Origin: JBCBTD01 sp039818825
GTDB lineage: Bacteria > Pseudomonadota > Alphaproteobacteria > Geminicoccales > Geminicoccaceae
Assembly: GCA_039818825.1 (NCBI GenBank)
Contig: JBCBTD010000004.1
Coordinates: forward strand, 1-64,000
Length of the DNA: 64,000 bases
Direction of reading: 5' to 3'
Positions 16,516 to 25,405 of this stretch are shown piece after piece (the first letter of the stretch is position 1; each line of letters opens with the position of its first letter). The notes under the pieces were generated by a model, which saw only the letters and a program-made list of their open reading frames with translations, made no database searches and had not been told where the DNA came from. A program made the translations under genes and the position numbers.

Positions 16516-16818
16516 ATGTGCATCGGCATCCCCCATCGCCTCGAAGCCGTTGCCGACCACCGCGGTCGAAGCGAAAGCGGCGAGGTCGTCGATCTCGCGT
16601 TGCTGAGCGGCGACGTCGCCGTCGGCGATTGGGTCCTCGTCCACGCCGGCATCGGCGTCGCGGTGCTGGACGAAGCCGATGCCCTGGCCGTTCGCAACGC
16701 GCTCGAAGCCGTCGCGGCTGCCGCGCGCGGCGAGAACGTCGACCATCTGTTCGCCGATCTCGTGGGCCGCGAGCCGACACTCCCGCCCCATCTCCAAACC
16801 GGGAACGAGACCACGTGA
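16516..16818 (+). CDS. hupF: HypC-like hydrogenase chaperone HupF
   Basis: Paralogue of HypC (100 residues) with the invariant MCIGIP N-terminus whose Cys2 contacts the immature large subunit. In Rhizobium leguminosarum HupF protects HupL under oxygen (known for the family). It differs from the HypC encoded further down (81 residues) by a longer C-terminal helix and a polar tail (EPTLPPHLQTGNETT). The stop overlaps the GTG of hupG. Confidence 0.9.
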   Translation: MCIGIPHRLEAVADHRGRSESGEVVDLALLSGDVAVGDWVLVHAGIGVAVLDEADALAVRNALEAVAAAARGENVDHLFADLVGREPTLPPHLQTGNETT

Positions 16819-17186
16819 CTGCGGACGCTCTGGCCGACGTCGCTGCGGATCCACGCGGCGAACGGGTCGCCTTCGACGACCTCGCGGCCTTCGTCGCCGG
16901 GCCCGGCGTCCGGCTGGCGTTGATCGCGGGCGAGCCGGGCCGGCGCCCTGAAACCCAGGACGTCGCCGTCGTCGTTCGGGAGTTGCTGCGCGATGCCAGC
17001 CTCGCCCTGCGGGTCGCCGTGGTCGAGGGCGAGTTGTCCGCCGAACGCAAAGAGGCGTTCGATCTGCGGATCGAACCGAGCCTCATCCTCGCGCGCGACG
17101 GGACCGTGCGCGAGGTCATCCCAGGCATCAAGGACTGGGCCGTCTATCACCAGCGCTTGAAGGCGATGTTCGAGGGGAACGCCTGA
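16815..17186 (+). CDS. hupG: hydrogenase accessory protein HupG/HyaE (thioredoxin-like)
   Basis: Thioredoxin-fold chaperone of the HyaE/HupG family, thought to hold the Tat-bearing small subunit before export. The 123-residue product shows the thioredoxin-like order of strands (VRLALIAGEPGRRPETQDVAVV, LRVAVVEGEL, DLRIEPSLILARDGTVREVIPGIKDW) but has no redox CxxC, as usual for this family. GTG start overlaps the hupF stop (GTGA). The stop shares a base with the hupH ATG. Confidence 0.88.
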   Translation: MTADALADVAADPRGERVAFDDLAAFVAGPGVRLALIAGEPGRRPETQDVAVVVRELLRDASLALRVAVVEGELSAERKEAFDLRIEPSLILARDGTVREVIPGIKDWAVYHQRLKAMFEGNA

Positions 17187-18076
17187 TGGAGATCTTCCGC
17201 CATCCCAAGGTCACCGGGCCGGGAACGTTCGAGGAAGAGGCGCCAGTCGGTGTCTTTCTCGCGCCCGAGACCGACGAACTCAAACTCCTGGACATGCCGA
17301 GTGGTGTCGAAGGGCGAGGCTGCGTCTCGATCGACGCGCTCGAAGCCGCCGATCCAGCGGTCGCGAGGCTGCTGCAGGACATTGCCGCCAAGCTTCGGGT
17401 GACAGCGGCGGGCGGGCCTGGCGGCGTACTGCCACTGACCGACCTTTCCCTGAGTGACCGGCTGGTCGTCGCCGACGTCCTCGGGACCGGCGAAGTCGAG
17501 ATCCGCATCGGCGGCGAACCGACCTACGTCGTCGAAGAAACGGCGCTGGCCGGCGTGTGGCGGGCCCAAGCCCGCGACGAGGCCGGGGTGGTGGTCGCCG
17601 AGTGGCTGGAGGTCGCGGACGTGCCGGTGGTGGTGCGGGAAGCCGTAGCCGCCCACGCCGCGCCCGAGCTGCCGCTGCCCGATCGGCTGCCGGCGGGGTG
17701 CATGAACGTCGGCCCGCTGCTGCACGAGCTGCGTGAGCGGATGGCCGGCTGGCAGCCCGACCAGCCGAACCACGTCGTCAGTTTCACGCTGTTTCCGATG
17801 AGCCCGGAGGACATGCGCGTGCTCGGCACCGCGCTCGGCGTCGCCCCCATCGACATCCGCTCCAAGGGCTATGGCTCCTGCCGGATCGTGCCGACTCGGC
17901 GCAGCCACGTGTGGGGCGTTCAGTACCTCAACGTCATGGACACGGTGATCCTCGACACGCTCGAAGTCGGTGACGTGCCGACCGCCGTCGTCGCTGCTCG
18001 CGAGGACTTCGAAGACTCGGCCGTGCGGCTCCTCGAGATCCTCGATGCATGCTTCCCGGCGGCGGAGCGGCGCTGA
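17186..18076 (+). CDS. hupH: hydrogenase expression protein HupH/HyaF
   Basis: 296-residue accessory protein of the HupH/HyaF family, required for small-subunit or complex maturation in several bacteria; its biochemical role is unsettled. Family stretches visible: LLHELRERMAGW, NHVVSFTLFPMSPEDM, SKGYGSCRIVPTRRSHVWGV and NVMDTVILDTLEVGDVP. The ATG overlaps the preceding TGA by one base, and the same arrangement (TGATG) recurs at the next gene. Confidence 0.9.
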   Translation: MEIFRHPKVTGPGTFEEEAPVGVFLAPETDELKLLDMPSGVEGRGCVSIDALEAADPAVARLLQDIAAKLRVTAAGGPGGVLPLTDLSLSDRLVVADVLGTGEVEIRIGGEPTYVVEETALAGVWRAQARDEAGVVVAEWLEVADVPVVVREAVAAHAAPELPLPDRLPAGCMNVGPLLHELRERMAGWQPDQPNHVVSFTLFPMSPEDMRVLGTALGVAPIDIRSKGYGSCRIVPTRRSHVWGVQYLNVMDTVILDTLEVGDVPTAVVAAREDFEDSAVRLLEILDACFPAAERR

Positions 18077-18762
18077 TGAGCGGTCTCGCCTTCGAGGGCA
18101 GCTATCTCGGCGACGCTGCCCGGCTCGCCGACGATGCGAAGCTCGAATGCGGCATCTGCTGGCACGTCTACGACCCTGCCGAAGGCGATGGCGTGTGGCA
18201 GGTTCCGCCGGGCACGCCATTCAGCGCCCTGCCAGATCACTGGCGGTGCCCGGAATGCGACGCCGAGCCCTCGACGTTCATGGTCCTGTCCGCGGGCGCC
18301 GCGCCCTCGGCCGGCCACCACCCCGTGGCACCCACCGTCGACGCGTCCGTCGCAGCGTTGGTCGACGCCTACCGCGAGGCCGGTGCCAGGATGCGAGACC
18401 TGCCGGTCCACCATGCGGGGCTCGAGGTCGAGGCGGTCGGTTTTCGCCAAGTGGGCGACGCACTGATCGGCGTGATGGTCACGCCATGGTGCATGAACCT
18501 CGTGCGGATGGCGGAGGACGTGCGGTCCCGCGCCGAAGGGACGAGCCGCGAGCATGACCTCCCGGCCGGTCGCTTCACCTTCACCACCGGCAAGCTCGAC
18601 GGGGTTGGCATGGTGGAGCTTTGCTCGCTGTTCTCGCCCATGGCCGAGTTCGCCGACCAAGAAGCGGCGTCCGCGGTCGCCCGCGAATCGCTCACGATCG
18701 TGCTGCGGCCACCCGCCCGCGGGCGCCGCGCGTTCCTCACTGGGGACGACCATGAACGCTGA
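18076..18762 (+). CDS. hupIJ: HupI rubredoxin fused to HupJ/HybE chaperone
   Basis: Two genes that are separate in rhizobia and Azotobacter are joined here in one 228-residue protein. Residues about 20-70 are a rubredoxin (C25-GI-C28, WHVYDPAEGDG, PDHWRCPECD with C58 and C61), equivalent to HupI/HoxR. After a linker (SAGAAPSAGHHPVAPT), residues about 85-225 form a HybE-type chaperone (HupJ), with MRDLPVHHAGLEVEAVGF, GVMVTPWCMNLV and PAGRFTFTTGKLDGVGMVELCSLFSPM. Likely job: electron delivery and handling of the HupS Fe-S subunit during assembly. The ATG at 18076 shares a base with the hupH stop. Overlaps hupK by 11 nt. Confidence 0.9.
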   Translation: MSGLAFEGSYLGDAARLADDAKLECGICWHVYDPAEGDGVWQVPPGTPFSALPDHWRCPECDAEPSTFMVLSAGAAPSAGHHPVAPTVDASVAALVDAYREAGARMRDLPVHHAGLEVEAVGFRQVGDALIGVMVTPWCMNLVRMAEDVRSRAEGTSREHDLPAGRFTFTTGKLDGVGMVELCSLFSPMAEFADQEAASAVARESLTIVLRPPARGRRAFLTGDDHER

Positions 18763-19636
18763 CACAGGAACTCTGCTACTGCTGCCGCGCCGGAGCGCAC
18801 CCGGCTTCAGGGTGCGTTACACACTGCCCAACCTGGCGCCCTTGCTCCTGGGGCGGCCGATCGCCGAAGCGGAGGCCCTGACCGGACGGTTGCACGCGGT
18901 GTGCGGCAGCGCCCATCGCGTCGCGCTGGCAAGAGCCGTGGTCGATGCGACCAACGCGGTGATGACACGTGCGCGCTGCGTGACCTGGATGTTGCTCCTC
19001 GTGATCGAGCAGGCAGAGGTCATGGCGCGGCGAGTGGCACTCGACCTGCCCGGTGCCGGCGGCGAATCGGCCAAACCCGAGGAGGCGCGCCCGGTGCTGG
19101 CTGCGGCGCGCGTCGCCCGCCATGCGCTGGGCGTAGCGAGTGTCCGCGGGCCCTTGGCACCGAACGTCGCCGCCTTGCCCGGGGCCATGGCCGAGCTCAG
19201 CGACGCCTTCGATCGATTGATTGGCGCTCACCGCGGACGACCGGTGCCCGTCATCGACGACGACGGCGCCGGCCTGCAGTCGCTCGTCGACGAGGCGTGG
19301 TCGATGCCGCACATCACAGCGGATGCGCTGGCCGCGGCGGTCACCGAAGCCGCAGACGTGGCGGCGGAGCCAGCCTTGCCGCCAGTCGATCGAGGGAGCG
19401 GCGTCGGCTCTGCCGACACCGTCCGCGGTCGATTGACGACCAAGGTCGGTTTCATGTGCGGCGACGTCGTGACCATCGAATGGACCACCCCCACGGACCG
19501 GCTGTTCACCGAAGGCGGGTTCGGGGCGCTGCTGCTGGAGCAATGGGCGGGCAGCGCGCGCGACCTGGCCGTGCTGATGGCCGCGCTGGACCCGTGTGTC
19601 CCCTGGCGGACGTCGGCGGCGCAGGTCCATGCATGA
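18752..19636 (+). CDS. hupK: HupK, large-subunit-like scaffold protein
   Basis: Accessory protein of 294 residues found only in aerobic-type hup clusters, thought to act as a scaffold for the Fe(CN)2CO group. It reads as a shrunken, non-catalytic relative of HupL: HAVCGSAHR near residue 48 resembles RICGVCTGTHA with one cysteine left, and LDPCVPW near the C-terminus resembles DPCLACS with one cysteine left. GFMCGDVVTIEW in between carries another Cys. Start ATG 18752 lies inside the hupIJ end. hypA begins before its stop. Confidence 0.85.
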   Translation: MNADTGTLLLLPRRSAPGFRVRYTLPNLAPLLLGRPIAEAEALTGRLHAVCGSAHRVALARAVVDATNAVMTRARCVTWMLLLVIEQAEVMARRVALDLPGAGGESAKPEEARPVLAAARVARHALGVASVRGPLAPNVAALPGAMAELSDAFDRLIGAHRGRPVPVIDDDGAGLQSLVDEAWSMPHITADALAAAVTEAADVAAEPALPPVDRGSGVGSADTVRGRLTTKVGFMCGDVVTIEWTTPTDRLFTEGGFGALLLEQWAGSARDLAVLMAALDPCVPWRTSAAQVHA

Positions 19637-19970
19637 AATGGCGCTTGGCCGGGGGCTCGTCCAACTATTGGAGGAGCAGGCGCAGGCGCAGGGCTTCGCC
19701 CGCGTCCGCAAGGTGACGCTGGCGCTGGGTGATCTCGGCCACGTCGACCCGGAATCCCTGGCCTTCTGCTTCGACGTCGTGACGAAAGGAACCGTCGCCG
19801 AGGGTGCGGTGCTCGACATTCGCCGCCCTGCTGGCCAGGCGCATTGCTGGGACTGCGGCATCGCGGTGACTATCCAATCCCGCGCCGATGCCTGCCCTTC
19901 CTGCGGAGGTCACCGTCTATCGGTCATCGCCGGTGACGAGATGACGGTCAGGGAGTTGGAGGTCGACTGA
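19629..19970 (+). CDS. hypA: hydrogenase nickel incorporation protein HypA
   Basis: Nickel-delivery metallochaperone, 113 residues. The N-terminal MHE binds nickel through His2; two CxxC pairs (CWDC, CPSC) form the structural zinc site. Works with HypB to load Ni into HupL. It overlaps hupK by 8 nt and touches the hypB ATG. Confidence 0.95.
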   Translation: MHEMALGRGLVQLLEEQAQAQGFARVRKVTLALGDLGHVDPESLAFCFDVVTKGTVAEGAVLDIRRPAGQAHCWDCGIAVTIQSRADACPSCGGHRLSVIAGDEMTVRELEVD

Positions 19971-20725
19971 TGTGCACCACCTGCGGCTGTGCCGCCGGCG
20001 CCGTCACCATCGACGGTGATCACCACCATCACCATCATCACGATCCCAGCGACACCGCGCCCGGTCGGGTGATCGCCCTGGAGATCGACCTCCTAGTGAA
20101 GAACGACGCCATCGCGGCGCGCAACCGCGCGAGGCTCGAAGAGGCCAACTGTCTCGCGCTGAACGTGATGTCGAGCCCCGGTGCCGGCAAGACGTCGCTG
20201 CTGGTGGCGCTCGTCCGGCATCTCTCGGACCGCGTGCCACTCGCCGTGATCGAGGGCGACCAGGCGACCGCCAACGATGCCGAACGGATACGCGCGACCG
20301 GCGTCGTCGCGGTTCAGGTCAACACCGGCAAAGGATGCCACCTCGACGCCCACATGATCGAACATGCCTTGGAGCGGCTGGGCATCCCGCCGCACGGCAT
20401 GGTCTTCGTCGAGAACGTCGGCAACCTGGTCTGCCCGGCCGCGTTCGATCTGGGCGAGGCACGCAAGATCGTCGTCGCCTCGGTGACCGAGGGCGAAGAC
20501 AAGCCGCTCAAGTACCCTGACATGTTCGCCGTCGCCGATCTCCTGCTGATCAACAAGGTCGACCTGCTGCCGCACCTCGACTTCGACATCGAGGCCCTAC
20601 GGGCGAACGCGCGAACGGTGAACCCGCGCATCGCCTGCATCGAGGTCAGCGCCAAGAGCGGCGCCGGCCTCGCCGCCGTGGCCGACTGGCTAGAGGCCGC
20701 GCGACCAGGCGCCGACGCGGCCTGA
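19970..20725 (+). CDS. hypB: hydrogenase nickel incorporation GTPase HypB
   Basis: GTPase of 251 residues that drives nickel insertion with HypA. The N-terminus has the high-affinity Ni motif MCTTCGC and a run of seven histidines (residues about 18-24), a Ni-storage feature shared with rhizobial and Bradyrhizobium HypB but shorter than theirs. GTPase motifs: SSPGAGKTSLL (Walker A), EGDQATANDAERI, ENVGNLVCPAAFDLGE, NKVDL. Start shares a base with the hypA stop; hypF follows after 4 nt. Confidence 0.97.
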   Translation: MCTTCGCAAGAVTIDGDHHHHHHHDPSDTAPGRVIALEIDLLVKNDAIAARNRARLEEANCLALNVMSSPGAGKTSLLVALVRHLSDRVPLAVIEGDQATANDAERIRATGVVAVQVNTGKGCHLDAHMIEHALERLGIPPHGMVFVENVGNLVCPAAFDLGEARKIVVASVTEGEDKPLKYPDMFAVADLLLINKVDLLPHLDFDIEALRANARTVNPRIACIEVSAKSGAGLAAVADWLEAARPGADAA

Positions 20726-20729
20726 CGCC

Positions 20730-23006
20730 ATGGCGACGGTTGAAGCCCAGGCCAACGCGTCTGACATCCGCGGCAGCGGGCGGATGCGGGTCCGCGTCCG
20801 TGGCGTGGTCCAGGGCGTCGGCTTCCGGCCCTTCGTTCACGCCCTGGCCGAACGGCACGGCCTGGCCGGCTGGGTCCGAAACGACGGCGAAGGCGTGGTG
20901 ATGGAAGTCGAGGGCGGTCGGCTTGCCGCCTTCGTCGAAGCGATCCGCGGCGAGGCGCCGCCGCTCGCGCGCATCGACGCGCTGGACGTGGCGCCGCTGG
21001 CACGCGGCGGGACGACCGGGTTCGAGATCGTCCTAAGCGCCGACGACTGCGCGGCACGGACAATGATCGGCGCCGACGTCGCCGTTTGCGATGCGTGCCT
21101 CGAAGAGCTGTTCGATCCGACTGACCGCCACTACCGCTATCCGCTCCTGAACTGCACGCACTGCGGTCCGCGCTACACCCTCACCAACGGCTTGCCGTAC
21201 GACCGCGTGCGCACGTCGATGGCCGAGTTCCCGCTCTGCCCGGAATGCAAGCGGGACTACGGCAATCCCCGCAACCGACGTTTCCACGCGCAGCCGATCG
21301 CGTGTCCTGCGTGTGGACCGCGCCTCTCGCTCGACGTCGAAGTGGCCGTTGCGGCGCTGCGTGCCGGCGAGATCGTGGCGATCAAAGGCCTCGGCGGGTT
21401 TCATCTGGCGTGCGATGCAACCAATGCGGCCGCCGTCGAACGCTTGCGCGCTCGCAAGCATCGCGAGGCCAAGCCGTTGGCGGTGATGGTCGCCAATACT
21501 GCGTCGGCGGCACACCTCGTCGATCTGGGCGACGGCGTGCTGGAACTGTTGACGTCGCGCGAACGGCCGATCGTGCTGGCGCACAAACGCTCCTCGGCTT
21601 CGATCGCCCCAGCCGTCGCCGGCGACCTTGCCAGCTTGGGCGTGATGTTGCCGGCCACACCGCTGCACTATCTGCTGTTCCACGAGGCGGCGGGCCGGCC
21701 GGACGGCACCTCGTGGCTCGACCGACCTCTGGCCGACACCTGGGTGATGACCAGTGCCAACCCTGCCGGTGAAGCGTTGGTCATCGACGACGACGAAGCC
21801 CGTATCCGTCTTGCTGGCATCGCCGACCACATCCTCGGCCACGATCGCGCCATCGTCGTTCGCGCCGACGACAGCGTCGTACAGCCCGACGCGCAGGGCG
21901 GCGTCATGGTCCGCCGTGCCCGTGGCTACGTGCCGGCGGCGCTCCGACTGGCCCGCCCGCTGCCGTCGGTGCTGGCGCTCGGGGGGCACTTGAAGGCGAC
22001 CCTCTGCGCCGTCCGCGGCGACGAAGCATTCCTCTCGCAACACCTGGGCGACCTCGACGCGGCGTCGACCCGGACGTTCATGGACGAGACCTGCCGCCAT
22101 TTGCTGCAGATCCTGGACCTGCGGCCAACCGTGATCGCCCACGATCTTCACCCCGACCACGTGATCCCGGCGTCAGCGCGCGATCTCGGCCTGCCGATGG
22201 TCGCCGTCCAGCACCACCACGCCCACCTCGCCGCCGTCGCTGCCGAGCATCGCCACCGGGACCCGCTGGTCGGCCTCGCCCTCGACGGCCTAGGCCATGG
22301 TCCGGACGGCACGATCTGGGGCGGTGAGCTGCTCGCCCTCGATGGCCCTCGATCCGAGCGGCTCGGGCGGTTGCGGCCATTGGCCCAGCCGGGCGGCGAC
22401 CGCGCCGCGCGTGAGCCCTGGCGGATGGCCGCGGCCGTCCTCGACGAACTCGGACGGGGCGACGAGATCGACGGGCGACTGGCCGCATGGCCGTTGGCCG
22501 CCGGCGTCCGATCGATGTTGGAGCGCGACGTCGCCTGCCCTCGCACGTCGAGTTTGGGCCGGGTCTTCGACGCCGCGGCGGCGCTGCTCGGCGTCGCCTT
22601 CGTCAACGCCTACGAGGGCGAGGCGGCGATGCGTCTGGAGGCGCTGGTCCGCGCCCCGGTCGTCGATGCCGGCCTCTACGAGATCGACGCCGATGGCCAG
22701 CTCGATCTGCGCCCCTTGCTGGAGCGCATGTTGTCGCTCGACGCCGTGCGCGGTGCCGAGTTGTTCCACGGCACGCTGACCGAGGCGCTGACCGACTGGC
22801 TCGCCGGTGGCGCGGCCGCACGAGAGGTCAGGACGGTCGCCCTCGGCGGCGGCTGTCTGCTGAACCGCGTCCTCCGCGAGGGTCTGGAGCGCCAGCTGGC
22901 CGCACGGGGGCTCACGGTCCTCGTACCGCGGTCGGTGCCGCCGGGCGACGGCGGGCTCAGTCTCGGCCAGGCTTGGGTGGCCGGCCTCACACGAGCGGAG
23001 AGCTGA
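20730..23006 (+). CDS. hypF: carbamoyltransferase HypF
   Basis: Makes the thiocarbamate precursor of the cyanide ligands from carbamoyl phosphate and passes it to HypE. The 758 residues show the full domain order: acylphosphatase (GVVQGVGFRPFVHALA, about 20-105), two zinc fingers (CDACLEELFDP...CTHCGPRY and CPECKRDYG...CPACGPRL, about 118-205), a YrdC-like domain (about 215-400) and a Kae1/TobZ-like carbamoyltransferase domain (VQHHHAHLAAV... GGGCLLNRVL, about 405-758). Separated by only 3 nt from hypC. Confidence 0.97.
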   Translation: MATVEAQANASDIRGSGRMRVRVRGVVQGVGFRPFVHALAERHGLAGWVRNDGEGVVMEVEGGRLAAFVEAIRGEAPPLARIDALDVAPLARGGTTGFEIVLSADDCAARTMIGADVAVCDACLEELFDPTDRHYRYPLLNCTHCGPRYTLTNGLPYDRVRTSMAEFPLCPECKRDYGNPRNRRFHAQPIACPACGPRLSLDVEVAVAALRAGEIVAIKGLGGFHLACDATNAAAVERLRARKHREAKPLAVMVANTASAAHLVDLGDGVLELLTSRERPIVLAHKRSSASIAPAVAGDLASLGVMLPATPLHYLLFHEAAGRPDGTSWLDRPLADTWVMTSANPAGEALVIDDDEARIRLAGIADHILGHDRAIVVRADDSVVQPDAQGGVMVRRARGYVPAALRLARPLPSVLALGGHLKATLCAVRGDEAFLSQHLGDLDAASTRTFMDETCRHLLQILDLRPTVIAHDLHPDHVIPASARDLGLPMVAVQHHHAHLAAVAAEHRHRDPLVGLALDGLGHGPDGTIWGGELLALDGPRSERLGRLRPLAQPGGDRAAREPWRMAAAVLDELGRGDEIDGRLAAWPLAAGVRSMLERDVACPRTSSLGRVFDAAAALLGVAFVNAYEGEAAMRLEALVRAPVVDAGLYEIDADGQLDLRPLLERMLSLDAVRGAELFHGTLTEALTDWLAGGAAAREVRTVALGGGCLLNRVLREGLERQLAARGLTVLVPRSVPPGDGGLSLGQAWVAGLTRAES

Positions 23007-23009
23007 CCG

Positions 23010-23255
23010 ATGTGCCTAGCGGTCCCGGCGCGTGTCACGCGTATCATCGATGACGAAACCTGTGTCGTGGACTTGGGCGGCATCCAGAAGGAGGTTTCAA
23101 CGGCGCTGGTCGACGACGTGGCGGTCGACGAGTACCTCGTCATCCATGTCGGCTTCGCGCTCGGGCGTATCGACGCCGCCGAGGCCGAGCAGACGTTGGC
23201 GCTCCTGGAGCTGCAGGCCGAAGCCCGCGACGAGCTGACGGAGGTCGGGGCTTGA
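23010..23255 (+). CDS. hypC: hydrogenase assembly chaperone HypC
   Basis: Small chaperone (81 residues) that carries the Fe(CN)2CO unit between HypD and HupL. It begins MCLAVPARV with the invariant Cys2, and ends in a helix with the family's ALLELQ. Paralogue of HupF in the same operon. Its stop overlaps the TTG start of hypD (TTGA). Confidence 0.95.
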   Translation: MCLAVPARVTRIIDDETCVVDLGGIQKEVSTALVDDVAVDEYLVIHVGFALGRIDAAEAEQTLALLELQAEARDELTEVGA

Positions 23256-24388
23256 AGTACATCGACGAGTTCCGTGACGGGCGGCTCGCCAAATCCGTCC
23301 GCGCCCAAATCGAGGCGGAGGCCGATCCGACGCGCCGCTACCGGCTGATGGAGTTTTGCGGCGGCCACACCCACGCCATCTTCCGCTACGGCGTCCAGGA
23401 CCTGCTGCCGGCCAACGTCGAGATGGTGCACGGCCCGGGCTGCCCGGTTTGCGTGCTGCCGATGGGTCGCCTCGACATGGCCATCGATTTGGCGATGCGA
23501 CCCGAGGTGATCCTCTGCTCCTACGGCGACATGCTGCGGGTCCCAGGGTCCAGGCGCCGTTCGCTGTTCAAGGCGAAGGCCGAGGGCGCCGACGTGCGCA
23601 TGGTCTATTCGGCCGCCGACGCCCTCGCCTTGGCCAAGGACAACCCGGACCGCGAGGTGGTGTTCTTCGCCATCGGCTTCGAGACGACGACCCCGCCGAC
23701 CGCGGTGGCGCTACGCCACGCCATCGATCGCGGGCTCACCAACTTCAGCGTGTTCTGCAACCACGTGCTGACGCCGGCAGCCATCACCAACATCCTGGAG
23801 AGCCCGGACGTCCGCGACATCGGCGCCGTCGGCATCGACGGCTTCTTGGGGCCAGCGCACGTCTCCTTGGTGATCGGCAGCCAGCCTTACGAGTTCTTCG
23901 CCGCGGAGTACCGCAAACCCGTGGTCATCGCCGGCTTCGAGCCGCTCGACGTGCTGCAGTCGATCCTGATGCTCGTCCGCCAGCTCAACGACGGTCGCGC
24001 CGAGGTCGAAAACCAATACACCCGTGCCGTGACGCGCTTCGGCAACGCCAAAGCCAAGGGCCTCGTCGCCGAGCTGTTCGAGTTGCGGCGGCTGTTCGAA
24101 TGGCGCGGGCTTGGCCCGATTCCCTATAGCGCGCTCCGGATCAAGGACGCCTACGCCGCCTTCGATGCCGAGGTGAAGTTTCAGCCCGAGTACCGAACCG
24201 CCCGCGAGAACCGGGAGTGCAAGTGCCCACAGATCTTGCGCGGCGCGGCCAAGCCGCTGGACTGCAAGCTCTTCGGCAACGTCTGCACGCCGGAGAGCCC
24301 GATCGGCTCGTGCATGGTCTCTGCCGAGGGCGCCTGCGCCGCCTACTACGCGTACCGGCGTCATGAAACGGCGCGCCGCTCGGCATGA
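23252..24388 (+). CDS. hypD: hydrogenase maturation protein HypD
   Basis: Fe-S scaffold where iron receives CN and CO. The 378 residues contain the conserved blocks MEFCGGHTHAIFRYG, VHGPGCPVCVLPMG, GFETTTPPTA and a C-terminal cysteine set for the [4Fe-4S] cluster (NRECKCPQILRG, CKLFGNVCTPESPIGSCMVS). The TTG at 23252 overlaps the hypC stop and is the only start that gives the full N-terminus (MKYIDEFRD). Overlaps hypE by 4 nt. Confidence 0.97.
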   Translation: MKYIDEFRDGRLAKSVRAQIEAEADPTRRYRLMEFCGGHTHAIFRYGVQDLLPANVEMVHGPGCPVCVLPMGRLDMAIDLAMRPEVILCSYGDMLRVPGSRRRSLFKAKAEGADVRMVYSAADALALAKDNPDREVVFFAIGFETTTPPTAVALRHAIDRGLTNFSVFCNHVLTPAAITNILESPDVRDIGAVGIDGFLGPAHVSLVIGSQPYEFFAAEYRKPVVIAGFEPLDVLQSILMLVRQLNDGRAEVENQYTRAVTRFGNAKAKGLVAELFELRRLFEWRGLGPIPYSALRIKDAYAAFDAEVKFQPEYRTARENRECKCPQILRGAAKPLDCKLFGNVCTPESPIGSCMVSAEGACAAYYAYRRHETARRSA

Positions 24389-25401
24389 CTTCGTCCGGCG
24401 AGAGGGTCGAGTTGGCCCATGGCGCCGGCGGGCGGGTGATGGCCGACCTGATCGACCGAACCTTCAAACGCGCGTTCGCCAACGACCTCCTGGCGCGCGG
24501 CGAGGATCAGGCCGTGTTCACCCCGCCACCCGGCCGCTTGGCGATGACGACCGACGGCTTCGTCGTCTCGCCGTTGTTCTTCCCGGGCGGCGACATCGGC
24601 TCGCTCGCCGTCTACGGCACGGTCAACGACCTCGCCGTCGGTGGCGCCCGCCCGCTCCACGTCTCGGCGGGCTTCATCCTCGAGGAAGGCTTTCCTCTCG
24701 CCGATCTGGAGCGCTTGGTGGCGTCGATGGCCGCCGCCGCCAACGAGGCCGGCGTCGGCATCGTCACGGGCGACACGAAGGTCGTCGAACGGGGCAAGGG
24801 CGACGGTGTTTTCATCACCACCACTGGGCTTGGAGTGGTGCCGGACGTCGTGCGCCTCGGGATCGAACGGATCGAGCCGGGCGACGCGGTGGTGGTCAGC
24901 GGCACGCTCGGCGACCATGGCGTCGCGATCATGTCGAAACGCAGTGGCCTAGCCTTCACCACGGAGATCCGCTCGGACTCGGCACCGCTCCACGGCCTCG
25001 TCGCAGCGATGCTGGACGCTGCTCCGAACATCCGGTGCATGCGCGATCCGACTAGGGGCGGGCTCGCCGCCACCTTGAACGAGATCACGGCCCAGCGGCG
25101 CCTCGGCGTGGTCCTCGAAGAGAACGGCATGCCGATTCGCCCCGAAGTTCGCGGTGCCTGCGAACTCCTCGGTCTCGATCCGCTCTACGTTGCCAACGAA
25201 GGCAAGCTCGTCGCCTTCTGCCCAGATGACGACGCAGATCGTTTGGTGCAGGTGATGCGGGCGCACCCCCAGGGTGTCGATGCGGCGCGGATCGGCACCG
25301 TCAGCGACGACCCGGCCGGGCTCGTCGAGCTGGTCACCTCGTTCGGCGGCCGCCGCGTCGTCGACTGGCTGGCCGGCGAGCAGCTGCCCAGGATCTGTTG
25401 A
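24385..25401 (+). CDS. hypE: hydrogenase maturation protein HypE
   Basis: ATP-dependent dehydratase that turns the carbamoyl group on its C-terminal cysteine into thiocyanate, the CN donor for iron. The protein (338 residues) ends PRIC as required. PurM/AIR-synthase-like fold with LAHGAGGRVMADLI, TTDGFVVSPLFFPGGDIG, VNDLAVGGARP and DPTRGGLAATLNEI. Its start overlaps hypD; hypX follows 4 nt after the stop. Confidence 0.97.
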   Translation: MTSSGERVELAHGAGGRVMADLIDRTFKRAFANDLLARGEDQAVFTPPPGRLAMTTDGFVVSPLFFPGGDIGSLAVYGTVNDLAVGGARPLHVSAGFILEEGFPLADLERLVASMAAAANEAGVGIVTGDTKVVERGKGDGVFITTTGLGVVPDVVRLGIERIEPGDAVVVSGTLGDHGVAIMSKRSGLAFTTEIRSDSAPLHGLVAAMLDAAPNIRCMRDPTRGGLAATLNEITAQRRLGVVLEENGMPIRPEVRGACELLGLDPLYVANEGKLVAFCPDDDADRLVQVMRAHPQGVDAARIGTVSDDPAGLVELVTSFGGRRVVDWLAGEQLPRIC

Positions 25402-25405
25402 ACTC

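Noticed and set aside
20018..20041. Histidine run in HypB as a possible cloning tag
   Set aside because: Seven His after MCTTCGC is the natural nickel-storage region of HypB in many proteobacteria.
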